Shown in pieces: positions 47,171 through 55,814 of a DNA stretch of 64,000 bases. The notes beneath the pieces were generated by a model. That model saw nothing but the letters and a program-made list of their open reading frames with translations. It did no database searches and was not told the origin of the DNA. Location: positions 124,001 to 188,000 of the forward strand of contig JAPLQY010000011.1 in assembly GCA_026399475.1 (NCBI GenBank), written 5' to 3'. Source of the DNA: Rhodocyclales bacterium. GTDB taxonomy: Bacteria > Pseudomonadota > Gammaproteobacteria > Burkholderiales > Rhodocyclaceae. Numbering within the stretch: the stretch's first letter is position 1; each line of letters begins with the position of its first letter. Position numbers and translations under genes: made by a program.

Positions 47171-48141
47171 GTGATTTTGTCAGCGGCTTCTGGAATGTTT
47201 ATGTAGTGGGCATCGTGCTCGTCAGCGTACTTGGCTGTGGCGTCTTTCTCTGGACGCAGAGTTCGGCCAAGCATGTGGAAGGTGAGACTACCGGCCACAT
47301 CTGGGATGAAGATCTTCAGGAGTACAGCAACCCGCTGCCCAGCTGGTGGCGCTGGATGTTCTACATCACGATTGTCTTCTCGTTGTTTTATCTGGCGATG
47401 TACCCCGGTCTGGGAACCTATCAGGGCCAGTTCAACTGGTCTTCCACCGGTCAGTATGACGGTGAGATGAAGAAGGCCGATGAGCAGTACGGGCCGATCT
47501 TCAAGAAGTTCCAGAGCCAGGACATTCGTGCCGTGGCGGCCAACAGCGAAGCCAGGGAGATGGGCCAGCGCCTGTTCCTGACTTACTGTGCGCAATGCCA
47601 TGGTTCGGATGCGAAGGGCGCCAGGGGCTTCCCCAACCTGACCGACAGCGACTGGCTGTTTGGCGGCACGCCCGAGCAGATCAAGGAGTCCATCCTCAAG
47701 GGTCGCGATGCCATGATGCCGCCCAAGGGTGTCAAGCCCGACCTAAACGGTGACCAGATCAAGGATCTCGCAAGCTATGTGCGTTCCCTGTCCGGTCTTG
47801 CCTCCGACTCCATTCGCGCCCAGCGCGGCAAGGAGCTATTCGCCCCGGCTTGCGCAGCCTGCCATGGCCCGGAAGGCAAGGGTACCCTCGGTCTGGCGCC
47901 GAACCTGACGGACAAGGTCTGGCTCTATGGCAGTTCCGAGGAAACCATCATCGAGACGATCACCAAGGGCCGCACCAACCGCATGCCGGCATTTGGTGAT
48001 TTCCTTGGCGACGCCAAGGTGCATCTGCTGACGGCCTATGTCTATGGACTCGGTGGTGGTGTCAAGGATGCTCCTGCGGCGGCACCGGTTGCGGCACCTG
48101 CTGCTGCTCCGGCTGAAGCGGCGCCCGCAGAAAAGAAGTAA
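47167..48141 (+). CDS. ccoP: cbb3 oxidase diheme subunit CcoP
   Basis: A 324-aa membrane-anchored diheme cytochrome c. Two N-terminal helices (VYVVGIVLVSVLGCGVFLW and WMFYITIVFSLFYLAMYPGLG) are followed by two heme sites, CAQCHGSDAKGARGFPNL and CAACHGPEGKGTLGLAPNL, each with a downstream Met ligand (DAMMPP and NRMPAFG). It receives electrons from cytochrome c. An Ala/Pro-rich C-terminal tail follows. A terminator lies 11 bp after the stop. Confidence 0.95.
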   Translation: MSDFVSGFWNVYVVGIVLVSVLGCGVFLWTQSSAKHVEGETTGHIWDEDLQEYSNPLPSWWRWMFYITIVFSLFYLAMYPGLGTYQGQFNWSSTGQYDGEMKKADEQYGPIFKKFQSQDIRAVAANSEAREMGQRLFLTYCAQCHGSDAKGARGFPNLTDSDWLFGGTPEQIKESILKGRDAMMPPKGVKPDLNGDQIKDLASYVRSLSGLASDSIRAQRGKELFAPACAACHGPEGKGTLGLAPNLTDKVWLYGSSEETIIETITKGRTNRMPAFGDFLGDAKVHLLTAYVYGLGGGVKDAPAAAPVAAPAAAPAEAAPAEKK

Positions 48142-48152
48142 TCTGGTCGCAC

Positions 48153-48190
48153 TTCCCCGGCTCCACGCTTTGTGGCGCCGGGGAATTTTT
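48153..48190 (+). terminator. Rho-independent terminator after ccoP
   Basis: A long GC stem (TTCCCCGGC ... GCCGGGGAA, with an inner CCAC/GTGG) is followed by five T residues. It ends ccoNOQP, so ccoG and ccoH need their own promoter. Confidence 0.85.
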
Positions 48191-48207
48191 GCTCAGGTCT
48201 ATCAGCA

Positions 48208-48222
48208 TATCGTAATACGATA
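48208..48222. promoter_or_regulatory. Perfect palindrome just before ccoG
   Basis: TATCGTA-A-TACGATA ends four bases before the ccoG ATG and would overlap the ribosome site or -10 region. It looks like an operator for a dimeric repressor, but I cannot name one. Confidence 0.5.
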
Positions 48223-48225
48223 ATC

Positions 48226-49647
48226 ATGGCATCCGTCAACCCCACGCCATCGCAAGAGGTCAGGCCCAGCTTCGTCGAGGAGAGCCTTTACGAAGTTCAC
48301 AAGAAAGTGCATCCGCGTGCCGTCAGCGGCATTTTTGCGACCTGGCGCTGGGCGCTGGTCTGGTTTACACAGCTTGTGTATTACGGTTTGTGCTGGCTGC
48401 CGTGGAACGGGAGACAAGCCGTACTGTTCGATCTGGTAGAGCGCAAGTTCTACATCTTCGGACTGGTTTTCTGGCCGCAGGATGTGATTTTTTTGGCCAT
48501 CCTGCTGATCATTTCCGCCTATTCCCTGTTCCTCTTTACCGCGGTCGGAGGTCGTCTGTGGTGCGGCTATGCCTGTCCACAGACGGTGTACACGGAAATA
48601 TTTACCTGGATCGAGCAGAAGATCGAGGGTGAGCGCAACGCACGAATCAAGCTCGATGCGGCGCCCATGAGCGGACGCAAGCTGTGGCTGCGCAGTGCCA
48701 AATACATATCGTGGGTGTTGCTGGCGTTCTGGACGGGCTTTACCTTTGTCGGCTATTTCACACCGATCAAGACCGTGTGGGGCTCCCTGTGGAGTTTCTC
48801 GCTGGGGCCATGGGAAACTTTCTGGATGTTTTTTTATGGCACCTTTACGTATTTGTTCGCGGGGCACATGCGTGAACAGGTATGCAAACACATGTGTCCC
48901 TATGCCCGCTTCCAGGGCGTGATGTTCGATCCCGACACGCTTACCATTACCTACGATAACGAACGCGGCGAGCCGCGCGGGGCGCGCAAGAAAGGGGTTG
49001 ATCCGCAATCGATTGCCAAGGGCGATTGTGTCGACTGCGGTATCTGCGTGCAGGTTTGCCCGACCGGAATCGATATCCGCGCCGGCTTGCAATACGAATG
49101 CATAGGCTGCGCCGCGTGCATCGATGCTTGCGATCAGGTCATGGAGAAGATGAATTACCCGAAAGGATTGATCCGCTATTCCACGGAGCATGCGATCGAG
49201 GCGCACTGGGGCTGGAAGGAGATCATCGGCCACATCATCCGGCCGCGGGTGATCATTTACTCGACCATTCTTGGCGCGATCTGCGTGGCGTTTGTCTGGG
49301 GCATCGCCACCAAGGCGAACCTGCGCGTGGATGTGATCCGCGATCGCGCAACCCTGGCGCGCGAGGTCGAGGGCGGGCTGATCGAGAACGTGTATCGACT
49401 GCACGTCATCAACGTGTCCGAAGCGCCGCACCGCTATGCCGTCAGCGTGTCGGGTCTGCCAGGAATAGACATGGTGGGTGATCGCATTGTCGAAGTCCCC
49501 GCCGCAGCGGCAAGAAGCTTTTCCGTGCAGGTGCGCGTGCCGCCGGAGTCCGGCAAGAAGGGCTCGAATCAGATCTTCTTTGACGTGAAATCCCTTGCCG
49601 ACGAAAAAGTGGCGGTGCATGAAAAGGCCGCCTTCCTGCAACCGTGA
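48226..49647 (+). CDS. ccoG: cbb3 oxidase accessory protein CcoG (polyferredoxin)
   Basis: A 473-aa membrane protein with several helices and two ferredoxin-type cluster sites (CVDCGICVQVCPTGIDIR and CIGCAACIDACDQVMEKMNYP). The helical part contains CGYACPQTVYTEIF and CKHMCPYARFQG. CcoG is a cupric reductase needed for delivery of Cu(I) to cbb3 oxidase. ATG at 48226 is preferred over 48172, which lies in the terminator. A C-terminal IG-like domain is present (NVYRLHVINVSEAPHRYAVSV). The next gene ccoH starts 11 bp downstream. Confidence 0.93.
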   Translation: MASVNPTPSQEVRPSFVEESLYEVHKKVHPRAVSGIFATWRWALVWFTQLVYYGLCWLPWNGRQAVLFDLVERKFYIFGLVFWPQDVIFLAILLIISAYSLFLFTAVGGRLWCGYACPQTVYTEIFTWIEQKIEGERNARIKLDAAPMSGRKLWLRSAKYISWVLLAFWTGFTFVGYFTPIKTVWGSLWSFSLGPWETFWMFFYGTFTYLFAGHMREQVCKHMCPYARFQGVMFDPDTLTITYDNERGEPRGARKKGVDPQSIAKGDCVDCGICVQVCPTGIDIRAGLQYECIGCAACIDACDQVMEKMNYPKGLIRYSTEHAIEAHWGWKEIIGHIIRPRVIIYSTILGAICVAFVWGIATKANLRVDVIRDRATLAREVEGGLIENVYRLHVINVSEAPHRYAVSVSGLPGIDMVGDRIVEVPAAAARSFSVQVRVPPESGKKGSNQIFFDVKSLADEKVAVHEKAAFLQP

Positions 49648-49658
49648 AGGAATACAAC

Positions 49659-50198
49659 ATGCATGCTGCCGTCGCCCGCCCCTGGTACCGCGAACCCTGG
49701 CCATGGATTCTGGCGGCAGGGCCGTTCATAGTCGTGGTTGCCGCGTTGTACACGGCTTGGCTTGCCGTGGTGAGCAATGACGGATTGGTGACCGACGACT
49801 ACTACCGCAAGGGCCTGTCCGCCAACCAGACGATCGCCCGCAGCGAACAGGCGACAAAAATGGGGCTGGTCGCAGGCGTGCGGATTGCCGGCGATTCTCT
49901 ATCGGTGCGCCTGCAGGCAAGCGACAATTTCTTTGTCATGCCGCCGACGCTGGCTCTGACCATTACGCATCCAACCCGGGCCGGTCTGGATCAGTCGCGC
50001 GTGCTGGTCCGCAATGGCGACCTCTACTCTGGCGAGGTGCGCCTGCCTGCCGCGGGACATTGGCTGGTCCTGCTCGAGGACGAGCGCAAGACCTGGCGTC
50101 TGATGGGGAACGTGATCCTGCCGGCCAACGGAGAAACTCTCATCGGCAGTCCGGCGAAGCCGGGAACTGCACCTGCACCGGCGGACATCCGCCATTGA
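49659..50198 (+). CDS. ccoH: cbb3 oxidase assembly protein CcoH (FixH)
   Basis: A 179-aa membrane protein: one helix (WPWILAAGPFIVVVAALYTAWLAV), the signature DGLVTDDYYRKGLSANQTIAR, and a periplasmic beta domain. This D-D-Y-Y-R-K-G motif is diagnostic of FixH. ATG at 49659 with AAGGA upstream is better placed than GTG at 49644. It acts in cbb3 assembly together with CcoG, CcoI and CcoS. Confidence 0.9.
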   Translation: MHAAVARPWYREPWPWILAAGPFIVVVAALYTAWLAVVSNDGLVTDDYYRKGLSANQTIARSEQATKMGLVAGVRIAGDSLSVRLQASDNFFVMPPTLALTITHPTRAGLDQSRVLVRNGDLYSGEVRLPAAGHWLVLLEDERKTWRLMGNVILPANGETLIGSPAKPGTAPAPADIRH

Positions 50199-50225
50199 AT
50201 CGATCAACCACAAGGAGTCAATATC

Positions 50226-50366
50226 ATGGAAGCTTGGAAACTTTTGATTGGTAGCGATATTGGTCTGATGAGTCTATTTACCATCGGTTTTTGCGTGGTA
50301 ATCGCCATCTACATGGTCGGATATGCAAAGAAGAAAGCTGAAGAAGACGCCCGTAACGCAAAATAG
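50226..50366 (+). CDS. Small membrane protein, DUF3149-like (46 aa)
   Basis: The protein begins MEAWKLLIGSDIGLMS and is followed by one helix (LFTIGFCVVIAIYMVGYAKKK) and a charged tail. The KLLIGSDIGLMSLFTI start matches the DUF3149 family as I recall it. The ribosome site (CAAGGAG) is strong. It lies 27 bp after ccoH and may be cotranscribed; DUF3149 genes often accompany cbb3 clusters. Its role is unknown. Confidence 0.75.
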   Translation: MEAWKLLIGSDIGLMSLFTIGFCVVIAIYMVGYAKKKAEEDARNAK

Positions 50367-50398
50367 GCGCTTCCTTTCGGACAGCCAGGGAGAGAGAA

Positions 50399-50671
50399 AT
50401 GCTGAGGATCGTATGGGTGCTGTGGCCCTCGTTTTTAGTCGCCGGAGTCGCCGAAGGTATTTTCTTCACCGTGATTGACCCGCAGGAGCTGTATTTTTTT
50501 GGCGAGGCGGTGCATTTGTCGAAAATAGCCACTTACTCGATAGGTTTCTTCGGTTTCTGGGCTGTTTGCGCGGCATCCAGTTTTATGACCTGCTTTCTGC
50601 AGCGCAGCGCCGCAGAGGTCAACAAGGGGGTCGGTGCCGCCCCGTCCTCTGAGGACGGTTGCAGGAAATAG
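50399..50671 (+). CDS. Small two-helix membrane protein of unknown function (90 aa)
   Basis: Two hydrophobic segments (IVWVLWPSFLVAGVAEGIFFTVI and YSIGFFGFWAVCAASSFMTCF) surround a short loop with several aromatic residues. I do not recognise the family. It follows the 46-aa gene by 32 bp with an AGGGAGAGAG ribosome site, so it probably belongs to the tail of the cbb3 accessory unit. Cys and aromatic residues in the second helix are notable, but no metal motif is visible. Confidence 0.7.
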   Translation: MLRIVWVLWPSFLVAGVAEGIFFTVIDPQELYFFGEAVHLSKIATYSIGFFGFWAVCAASSFMTCFLQRSAAEVNKGVGAAPSSEDGCRK

Positions 50672-50719
50672 GCTGTCCGCAATGCGGGTTGACGCCGGTG
50701 CCCAAAAGCGCTGGCGATG

Positions 50720-51310
50720 CTACTGTTTTCTGGCGGGGCCGACGCCTATCGGGGGCGGGGCAAGATTGACGATCCGGCTAAAAAGGTCACGACACTCGCG
50801 GTCTGCCTCGGCGTCGAAGCGCGGATCGCCATTTTCACTGAAGGCGGCACCGATCTCGACCCAGTCTTCGCCCGTGAGATATTTCCTGGCCAAGGGAATC
50901 ACCGTGCTTTCCTCAAGAGCCATGTGCTCCAGGGTGTCGTCGCCAAACCTTTCCACCGCTGCAGAGAAGTTCGCCAGCCCATCGGGCATTTCGGCTGCGT
51001 AGTGCCCCAGCGCGAGTTCCAGATCGCGCACATGCCGGGCGCCGGCCAGATGCTGCCGTTCGAGTTCCGCGACCACCGTGTCGGCCTCATGGGTACGCTG
51101 GCGCAATCTGGCAAAGAGGTAGGCATTCTCCTTGGGGTGATGCATTTTTTCGGGAAACTCCTCGAGATAGAAAATCATCGCCCAGAGCAGTCCGAAGTCG
51201 GGCTTTGCATTCCTCTCGAGCATTTCGCGAACCAGATATCTCAGCCCATGTATGACGGCAGCAAGCGAGCGGTGCTCGTCATGGATGATCGACAGAGCCG
51301 AATTCAGCAT
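50720..51310 (-). CDS. Hemerythrin-like domain protein
   Basis: A 196-aa protein with the hemerythrin HHE pattern: SIIHDEHRSLAAVIHGLRYL at the start, then EEFPEKMHHPKENAYLF, ELERQHLAGARH and HMALEESTVIPLA. The spacing of H, H-x-x-x-E, H and H-x-x-x-E fits a non-heme diiron centre. Such proteins bind or sense O2 or NO. It is transcribed on the minus strand after uspA, probably from the FNR-controlled uspA promoter, since only 24 bp separate them. Confidence 0.88.
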   Translation of the reverse strand: MLNSALSIIHDEHRSLAAVIHGLRYLVREMLERNAKPDFGLLWAMIFYLEEFPEKMHHPKENAYLFARLRQRTHEADTVVAELERQHLAGARHVRDLELALGHYAAEMPDGLANFSAAVERFGDDTLEHMALEESTVIPLARKYLTGEDWVEIGAAFSENGDPRFDAEADRECRDLFSRIVNLAPPPIGVGPARKQ

Positions 51311-51334
51311 GGCTCATCCCGTGCGCGACTCGGA

Positions 51335-51778
51335 TCAGCGGTAGACCAGCACCGGGATTTTCGAGTGGGTCAGAACTTTTTGTGTTTCCGATCCGAGCAG
51401 GAGCCCCCTGATACCGCGCCGCCCATGCGAGGCCATAAAGATCAGATCTGCGCCCGCCTCTTCGGCCGCCCCGATGATTGCCTCGTAGGGGATATCGCTG
51501 ACGGAACTCGCTGCTGCGCTGACAACGCCCTCAGCCTTGGCCGCGGCTTCATGCGCGGCGAGAATTTCCTTTGCCTGCTGTTCGGCCATCTCCGCGAATT
51601 TGTCGGGCGTAGTGGGGTCAATCAGGGCGCCTTCGCCATAAAAGGCGACCGGGTAATCAGGCTTGGCGAAGAAAAAGGTCACCTTCGCACCGGTTTCCCT
51701 GGCAAAGGCAATCGCTCGTTTGGCGGTATCGGACGAAAGCTGCGATCCGTCAGTTGGAACGAGTATGTGCTTGAACAT
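51335..51778 (-). CDS. uspA: Universal stress protein UspA family
   Basis: A 147-aa universal stress protein starting FKHILVPTDGSQLSSDTAKRA, with the ATP-binding signature G-x2-G-x9-G-S (SHGRRGIRGLLLGSETQKVL) and the closing THSKIPVLVYR. An FNR-type box at 51834-51847 is about 60 bp upstream and fits a class II position for this gene, as for many ANR/FNR-controlled Usp genes. It precedes the hemerythrin gene on the same strand. Confidence 0.92.
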   Translation of the reverse strand: MFKHILVPTDGSQLSSDTAKRAIAFARETGAKVTFFFAKPDYPVAFYGEGALIDPTTPDKFAEMAEQQAKEILAAHEAAAKAEGVVSAAASSVSDIPYEAIIGAAEEAGADLIFMASHGRRGIRGLLLGSETQKVLTHSKIPVLVYR

Positions 51779-51833
51779 GGCGTTTTATCCTCCGAGTGGG
51801 TGTCCTAGCCTAGCGCAATAAAGAGCAGCAACG

Positions 51834-51847
51834 TTGATCAAGATCAA
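51834..51847. promoter_or_regulatory. Perfect FNR box between uspA and phaC
   Basis: TTGAT-CAAG-ATCAA. Its centre is about 41 bp upstream of a predicted uspA start (-10 TAGGCT on the minus strand at 51807-51812). For phaC the spacing to any -10 is poor. Confidence 0.75.
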
Positions 51848-51941
51848 TAGCAACCTGAACTATACCCGACCGGCATCGGGCACAATATCAATGTGGCGGC
51901 TGATGTAGTATGCGCCGCCCTCGTGAAGTGGAGAAATCATC

Positions 51942-53675
51942 ATGAGTACGACCAAACAACCCAAATCACCGGCGACCCCCCATGCCGCGTGGCGCGCCGT
52001 CAATCAGGCAGTCGAGGCCAAGGTCGACCCGATCGGGATGGCAACTCCGTTGATGCATGCGCAGCTGGCGTGGTTGTCCCATCCGCAGGAGATGTCGGAG
52101 GCTTTGGCCGAAGTCTCGACCACGCTCTGGGACCTGCAAACACATTCCTGGCATCGTGCGCTGGGCATGCCGAGCAAGGATGTGGTGTCGCCGAATCCCG
52201 ACGATACGCGCTTCGCCGATCCGATATGGAGTGAATCGGCGACTTGGGATATCGTCAAGGAATGGTACCTGATGATGACTCACCAGGTGCAGGACATGCT
52301 TTATGACACACCTGGATTGTCCAGCCGCGACCGGCGCCGCGCCGCTTTCTGGTGGCGCAAGTGGCTCAATGCGGCCGCTCCTACCAATTTCCTGCTGACC
52401 AATCCGGCGGCCATGCAGAAAGCCATGGAGACCCGTGGCGAGAGCCTGCTCAAGGGCTTCAACAATTTCGTTTCCGACTTTCAGGCGGGTGACGTACAGA
52501 TGGCACGTCCGACGGATTTCATCGTCGGCAAGGATCTGGGAACCACGCCCGGCAAAGTGGTATTTCGCAATCGTCTGCTGGAGGTGGTGCACTACACGCC
52601 GACCCGCGACAAGGTCTTCGAGACGCCGATCGTCATCGTCACGCCGTGGATCAACAAGTTCTACATTCTCGACCTCAACGCCAAGAAAAGCATGGTGAAA
52701 TTTCTGGTCGATCAGGGTTACGACGTCTATATCACCAGCTGGAAGAACCCGACGGCCGACATGCGCGATGTCACTTTCGACGACTATCTGATGGAGGGCG
52801 TTGGCCAGATCATCGAGACGGCGCGCGGCATCTCCGGTTCGGCCAAGGTGCATGCCGTCGGCTACTGCATCGGCGGCGCAGCCCTGGCGACCTGGATGGC
52901 GTGGGCCAATGCGCACTACGAGAAAAAGGATATACCGGTGGAAGCGGTCACTCTGCTGACCACGCTGGTCGATTACCACAAGCCGGGCGACATAGAAGTG
53001 TTCCTCGACGAGAGCAGTATCAAGTGGCTGGAAAAGTCGATGGCCGAAAAGGGCTATCTGGATGGCAAGGAAATGGCATCTGCATTTCGTCTGCTGCGTT
53101 CGAACAGCCTCGTCTGGCATTACGTGGTGCGCGGCTACCTGTTCGGCGAGGCGCCGCCACCTTTCGATGTCCTGTTCTGGAACATGGATGCAACGCGCAT
53201 GCCGGCTGCGATGCACAGCTGGTACTTGCGCAACCTCTATCTCGAGAACCTGCTGATCAAGAAGGATGCACTGAACCTGGCCGGCGAGAACATCGATCTT
53301 GGACGGATTTCGCAGCCGCTGTATGCCGTGTCGGCCGAGGATGATCACATTGCGCCGTGGCGGCAGACCTTCCGCATCAACAACTTCGTCGCCGGCTCGC
53401 GCCGCTATGTGCTGTCGAGTTCGGGTCATATTCTGGGTATCGTGAATCCGGTGGTGAATCCGCCCAAGCGCGACTACCGGGTAGGAACCGCCGAAAGGCA
53501 CGATACGCCGGACGACTGGCGCGAACGGGCGGAGCTTCATCACGGCAGCTGGTGGGAGGACTGGATGGCTTGGCTCAAGCCGCAATCGGGCAAGCTGGTC
53601 GCCGCGCCACCCGTGGCGACGCGAAAGTTTCCTGCGCTGGCCGATGCTCCGGGCACCTATGTGCTCGAGCCGTAA
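51942..53675 (+). CDS. phaC: Polyhydroxyalkanoate synthase class I PhaC
   Basis: Polymerises 3-hydroxyacyl-CoA into PHA granules. The 577-aa protein has the lipase-like box with catalytic Cys309 (VGYCIGGAALA), catalytic Asp at about 467 (SAEDDHIAPW) and His496 (SSGHILGIVNPV), and the N-terminal domain expected of class I. Segments PWINKFYILDLN and WKNPTADMRDVTFDDYL are typical. It lies alone between two hemerythrin-containing units; no phaA or phaB is nearby. ATG at 51942. Confidence 0.93.
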   Translation: MSTTKQPKSPATPHAAWRAVNQAVEAKVDPIGMATPLMHAQLAWLSHPQEMSEALAEVSTTLWDLQTHSWHRALGMPSKDVVSPNPDDTRFADPIWSESATWDIVKEWYLMMTHQVQDMLYDTPGLSSRDRRRAAFWWRKWLNAAAPTNFLLTNPAAMQKAMETRGESLLKGFNNFVSDFQAGDVQMARPTDFIVGKDLGTTPGKVVFRNRLLEVVHYTPTRDKVFETPIVIVTPWINKFYILDLNAKKSMVKFLVDQGYDVYITSWKNPTADMRDVTFDDYLMEGVGQIIETARGISGSAKVHAVGYCIGGAALATWMAWANAHYEKKDIPVEAVTLLTTLVDYHKPGDIEVFLDESSIKWLEKSMAEKGYLDGKEMASAFRLLRSNSLVWHYVVRGYLFGEAPPPFDVLFWNMDATRMPAAMHSWYLRNLYLENLLIKKDALNLAGENIDLGRISQPLYAVSAEDDHIAPWRQTFRINNFVAGSRRYVLSSSGHILGIVNPVVNPPKRDYRVGTAERHDTPDDWRERAELHHGSWWEDWMAWLKPQSGKLVAAPPVATRKFPALADAPGTYVLEP

Positions 53676-53775
53676 GCCTTGACTCGCCACGCACGATACG
53701 CAGCATGCCGTGCCCGGGCCGACTGTTTCTCTGCATCAGGCATAGGGGTGTTGAAATATGGAGACCCCTGCGTTC

Positions 53776-53789
53776 TTGACCGTGGTCAA
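53776..53789 (+). promoter_or_regulatory. FNR/Dnr-type box for the hemerythrin operon
   Basis: TTGAC-CGTG-GTCAA, centre 53782.5. A -10-like CAGAAT at 53812-53817 puts the start near 53824 and the box at about -41, the class II position. A Dnr-like regulator is encoded 2 kb downstream. The rest of the 170-bp gap holds nothing else obvious. Confidence 0.65.
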
Positions 53790-53845
53790 TGTCGCAGGGC
53801 GAGGGGACGCCCAGAATCAGTCGCTGTTCAACGGAGTTTCCCCTC

Positions 53846-54283
53846 ATGTCGATTACTGCCCCGCTTTTCCAGCATCACAAACACTGCGACGAACTGTTCG
53901 CCGGCGCGGAAGAAGCTTGCGCCAACGGCGACTGGGTGGCGGGTGCGCAGGCCTTTGCGCTGCTGCTCGACCAGCTTGAAACTCATTTCACCAGCGAGGA
54001 GGAACTGCTGTTCCCCGCATTCGAGAATGCGACCGGAATGACTTCGGGACCGACCGAAGTCATGCGCGGCGAGCATCGCCAGATGCGCGATCTGCTGGCA
54101 CAGATGCAAGGGGCTCTGGCTACCCGCGATAGCGATACGTTCGGGGGGGCCGCCGAGACCCTGCTCATTCTCATGCAGCAGCACAACATGAAGGAAGAAA
54201 ACATCCTGTATCCGATGTGCGATAACGCACTGGGTTCGTCGGATGTCGGCGCCTCCCTGGTGAAGCGGTTGAAGGCCTCATGA
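53846..54283 (+). CDS. Hemerythrin-like HHE domain protein
   Basis: A 145-aa four-helix diiron protein with the hemerythrin ligands in order: PLFQHHKHCDELF, DQLETHFTSEEELLFPAF, GEHRQMRDLL, and QQHNMKEENILYPM. The pattern is the classic H-HxxxE-H-HxxxE. ATG at 53846 fits the ligand spacing; the upstream frame lacks support. It overlaps the DUF2249 gene by 4 bp and starts a probable operon with it and an NnrS-like gene. O2 or NO binding is inferred. Confidence 0.9.
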   Translation: MSITAPLFQHHKHCDELFAGAEEACANGDWVAGAQAFALLLDQLETHFTSEEELLFPAFENATGMTSGPTEVMRGEHRQMRDLLAQMQGALATRDSDTFGGAAETLLILMQQHNMKEENILYPMCDNALGSSDVGASLVKRLKAS

Positions 54284-54504
54284 CTGAACATGTAATCGAT
54301 GGGCGCGAGTTGCAGCCACCGGAGCCGATGGAACGGACCCTGGAGGCTCTGGACACCCTTGCCGATGGCGATGAGTTGCTGCTGCTGCTGTATTGCCAGC
54401 CACATCCGTTGTTCAACATCCTGAGAAACAACGGCTACGGCTGGAGCGAAGAGCTTCGCGCCGACGGGACGCGCGAGATCCGGATTCGCAAACTGCACGG
54501 CTGA
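54280..54504 (+). CDS. DUF2249 domain protein
   Basis: A 74-aa protein (IDGRELQPPEPMERTLEALDTL, LYCQPHPLFNILRNNGYGWSE, REIRIRKLH) that fits DUF2249, a TusA-like small domain commonly next to hemerythrin and NnrS-like genes in denitrifying bacteria. A nitric oxide-related role is a guess from context. It starts inside the hemerythrin gene (ATGA overlap) and is followed by an NnrS-like gene 14 bp later. Confidence 0.85.
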   Translation: MTEHVIDGRELQPPEPMERTLEALDTLADGDELLLLLYCQPHPLFNILRNNGYGWSEELRADGTREIRIRKLHG

Positions 54505-54518
54505 TCGCCACCGCTCGG

Positions 54519-55814
54519 ATGCATCCCAGCCTTTCCTTCGATCAGGCGCCTCCGATTTCAGTGCCGTACCGCTTTTTTATGGCCGCGCCCTGGTTTGGCG
54601 TCATGGCCGGTGTCCTGTTGGCGTGGTCGGGCCCTGATGCATTTGCTTCGCGCTGGACGCCGGAGGCATTGGCGCTGACCCATCTGCTCGCCCTGGGCTT
54701 CATGCTGCAGGCCATGTCCGGCGCGCTGTTCCAGTTCATCCCTGTCGCCGTGGGCGGCAATGTCTGGCGTCCGAAACTGGTCGCCAATACGGTGCAACCC
54801 TTGCTGGTTCTGGCCACCCTGCTGCTCGTGGCGGGCTTTCTGTTCAGCCGCCCCGGCCTGCTGTCTGCGGCGGCCCCATTGCTTTTGCTGGGAATCGGCG
54901 GCTTCGTTGTGGTCGTTGCGCTGGCTTTGTGGCAGACACCGGCCACCGGCATGACCTTGTGGGCGATGCGTATGGCGATGGGTGGACTGGCGATCACCGC
55001 GCTGTTTGGCTCGCTACTGGCCGAGGCGCTGGCGCATGGCCTCTCGCTGCCCATTGTCGAATTGACAAACATTCATCTGGCATGGGGTCTGGTCGGCTGG
55101 GCGTTGATGCTGCTGGCCGGTGTGTCCTACCATGTGGTGCCGATGTTTCAGCTGACGCGGCCCTATCCGCTCCGGTTTACTCGCTGGTTTGCGCCTCTAG
55201 TGCTGCTTGGGCTGCTGGCTTGGTCGTCGCAGCTTTTTTTCGATGATGCGAGCTGGTTGCTGGCAATTGCGCTAGCCCTGCTGTTGATGCTGTCTGCCTA
55301 TGCGGGACTGACCTTGTGGCTGCAGTACACGCGCCGCAGAAAGATCCACGACGCTACGTCGATGTGTTTTCGTGTTGCGATGTTGTCCCTGCTGGCTTTT
55401 GCGATTTCCGGTGCGGCATTTTTCCTGCATCCGGAGATCAGTGCCGATCCGCGATCCACGGTTTGGCTGGGCGTGTTGGCATTCGTCGGAGTCTTTGTTT
55501 CCGCAATCACCGGGATGATGTACAAGATTACCCCCTTCCTCAACTGGCTGCATCTGCAGCGCCTGGGCGCACCCTTGTCTGCCGTGCCGAACATGAAGAA
55601 GATGATTCCGGCTGACGCAATGACCGGGCAGCTGCGTCTGCATGTACTCGCTCTGGTCCTGCTGCTGGCTGCCGTCTGGCAACCCGGGCTGACCCGGCTG
55701 GCCGGCCTGGCCCTGGCTGCCTCATTTGTCTGGCTGGGCTGGAATCTGGCGGGGGCCGTCAGGCGCTACCAGAGCTTCAGAGATCAAATTCGCGCAGCTT
55801 TTTTACATCGTTGA
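54519..55814 (+). CDS. NnrS-like multi-helix membrane protein
   Basis: A 431-aa protein with about twelve hydrophobic helices. Sequences such as LTHLLALGFMLQAMSGALFQFIPV, NIHLAWGLVGWALMLLAGVSYHVVPMFQ, and ITGMMYKITPFLNWLHLQ place His residues as in heme-copper-like membrane proteins related to NnrS. ATG at 54519 is chosen by fit to the first helix. It ends convergent with the Dnr-like regulator, overlapping by 38 bp. A role in NO handling is inferred from neighbours. Confidence 0.7.
   Translation: MHPSLSFDQAPPISVPYRFFMAAPWFGVMAGVLLAWSGPDAFASRWTPEALALTHLLALGFMLQAMSGALFQFIPVAVGGNVWRPKLVANTVQPLLVLATLLLVAGFLFSRPGLLSAAAPLLLLGIGGFVVVVALALWQTPATGMTLWAMRMAMGGLAITALFGSLLAEALAHGLSLPIVELTNIHLAWGLVGWALMLLAGVSYHVVPMFQLTRPYPLRFTRWFAPLVLLGLLAWSSQLFFDDASWLLAIALALLLMLSAYAGLTLWLQYTRRRKIHDATSMCFRVAMLSLLAFAISGAAFFLHPEISADPRSTVWLGVLAFVGVFVSAITGMMYKITPFLNWLHLQRLGAPLSAVPNMKKMIPADAMTGQLRLHVLALVLLLAAVWQPGLTRLAGLALAASFVWLGWNLAGAVRRYQSFRDQIRAAFLHR

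Noticed and set aside
51834..51847. FNR control of phaC by the intergenic box
   Set aside because: No -10 at the right distance on the phaC side; the uspA side fits better.
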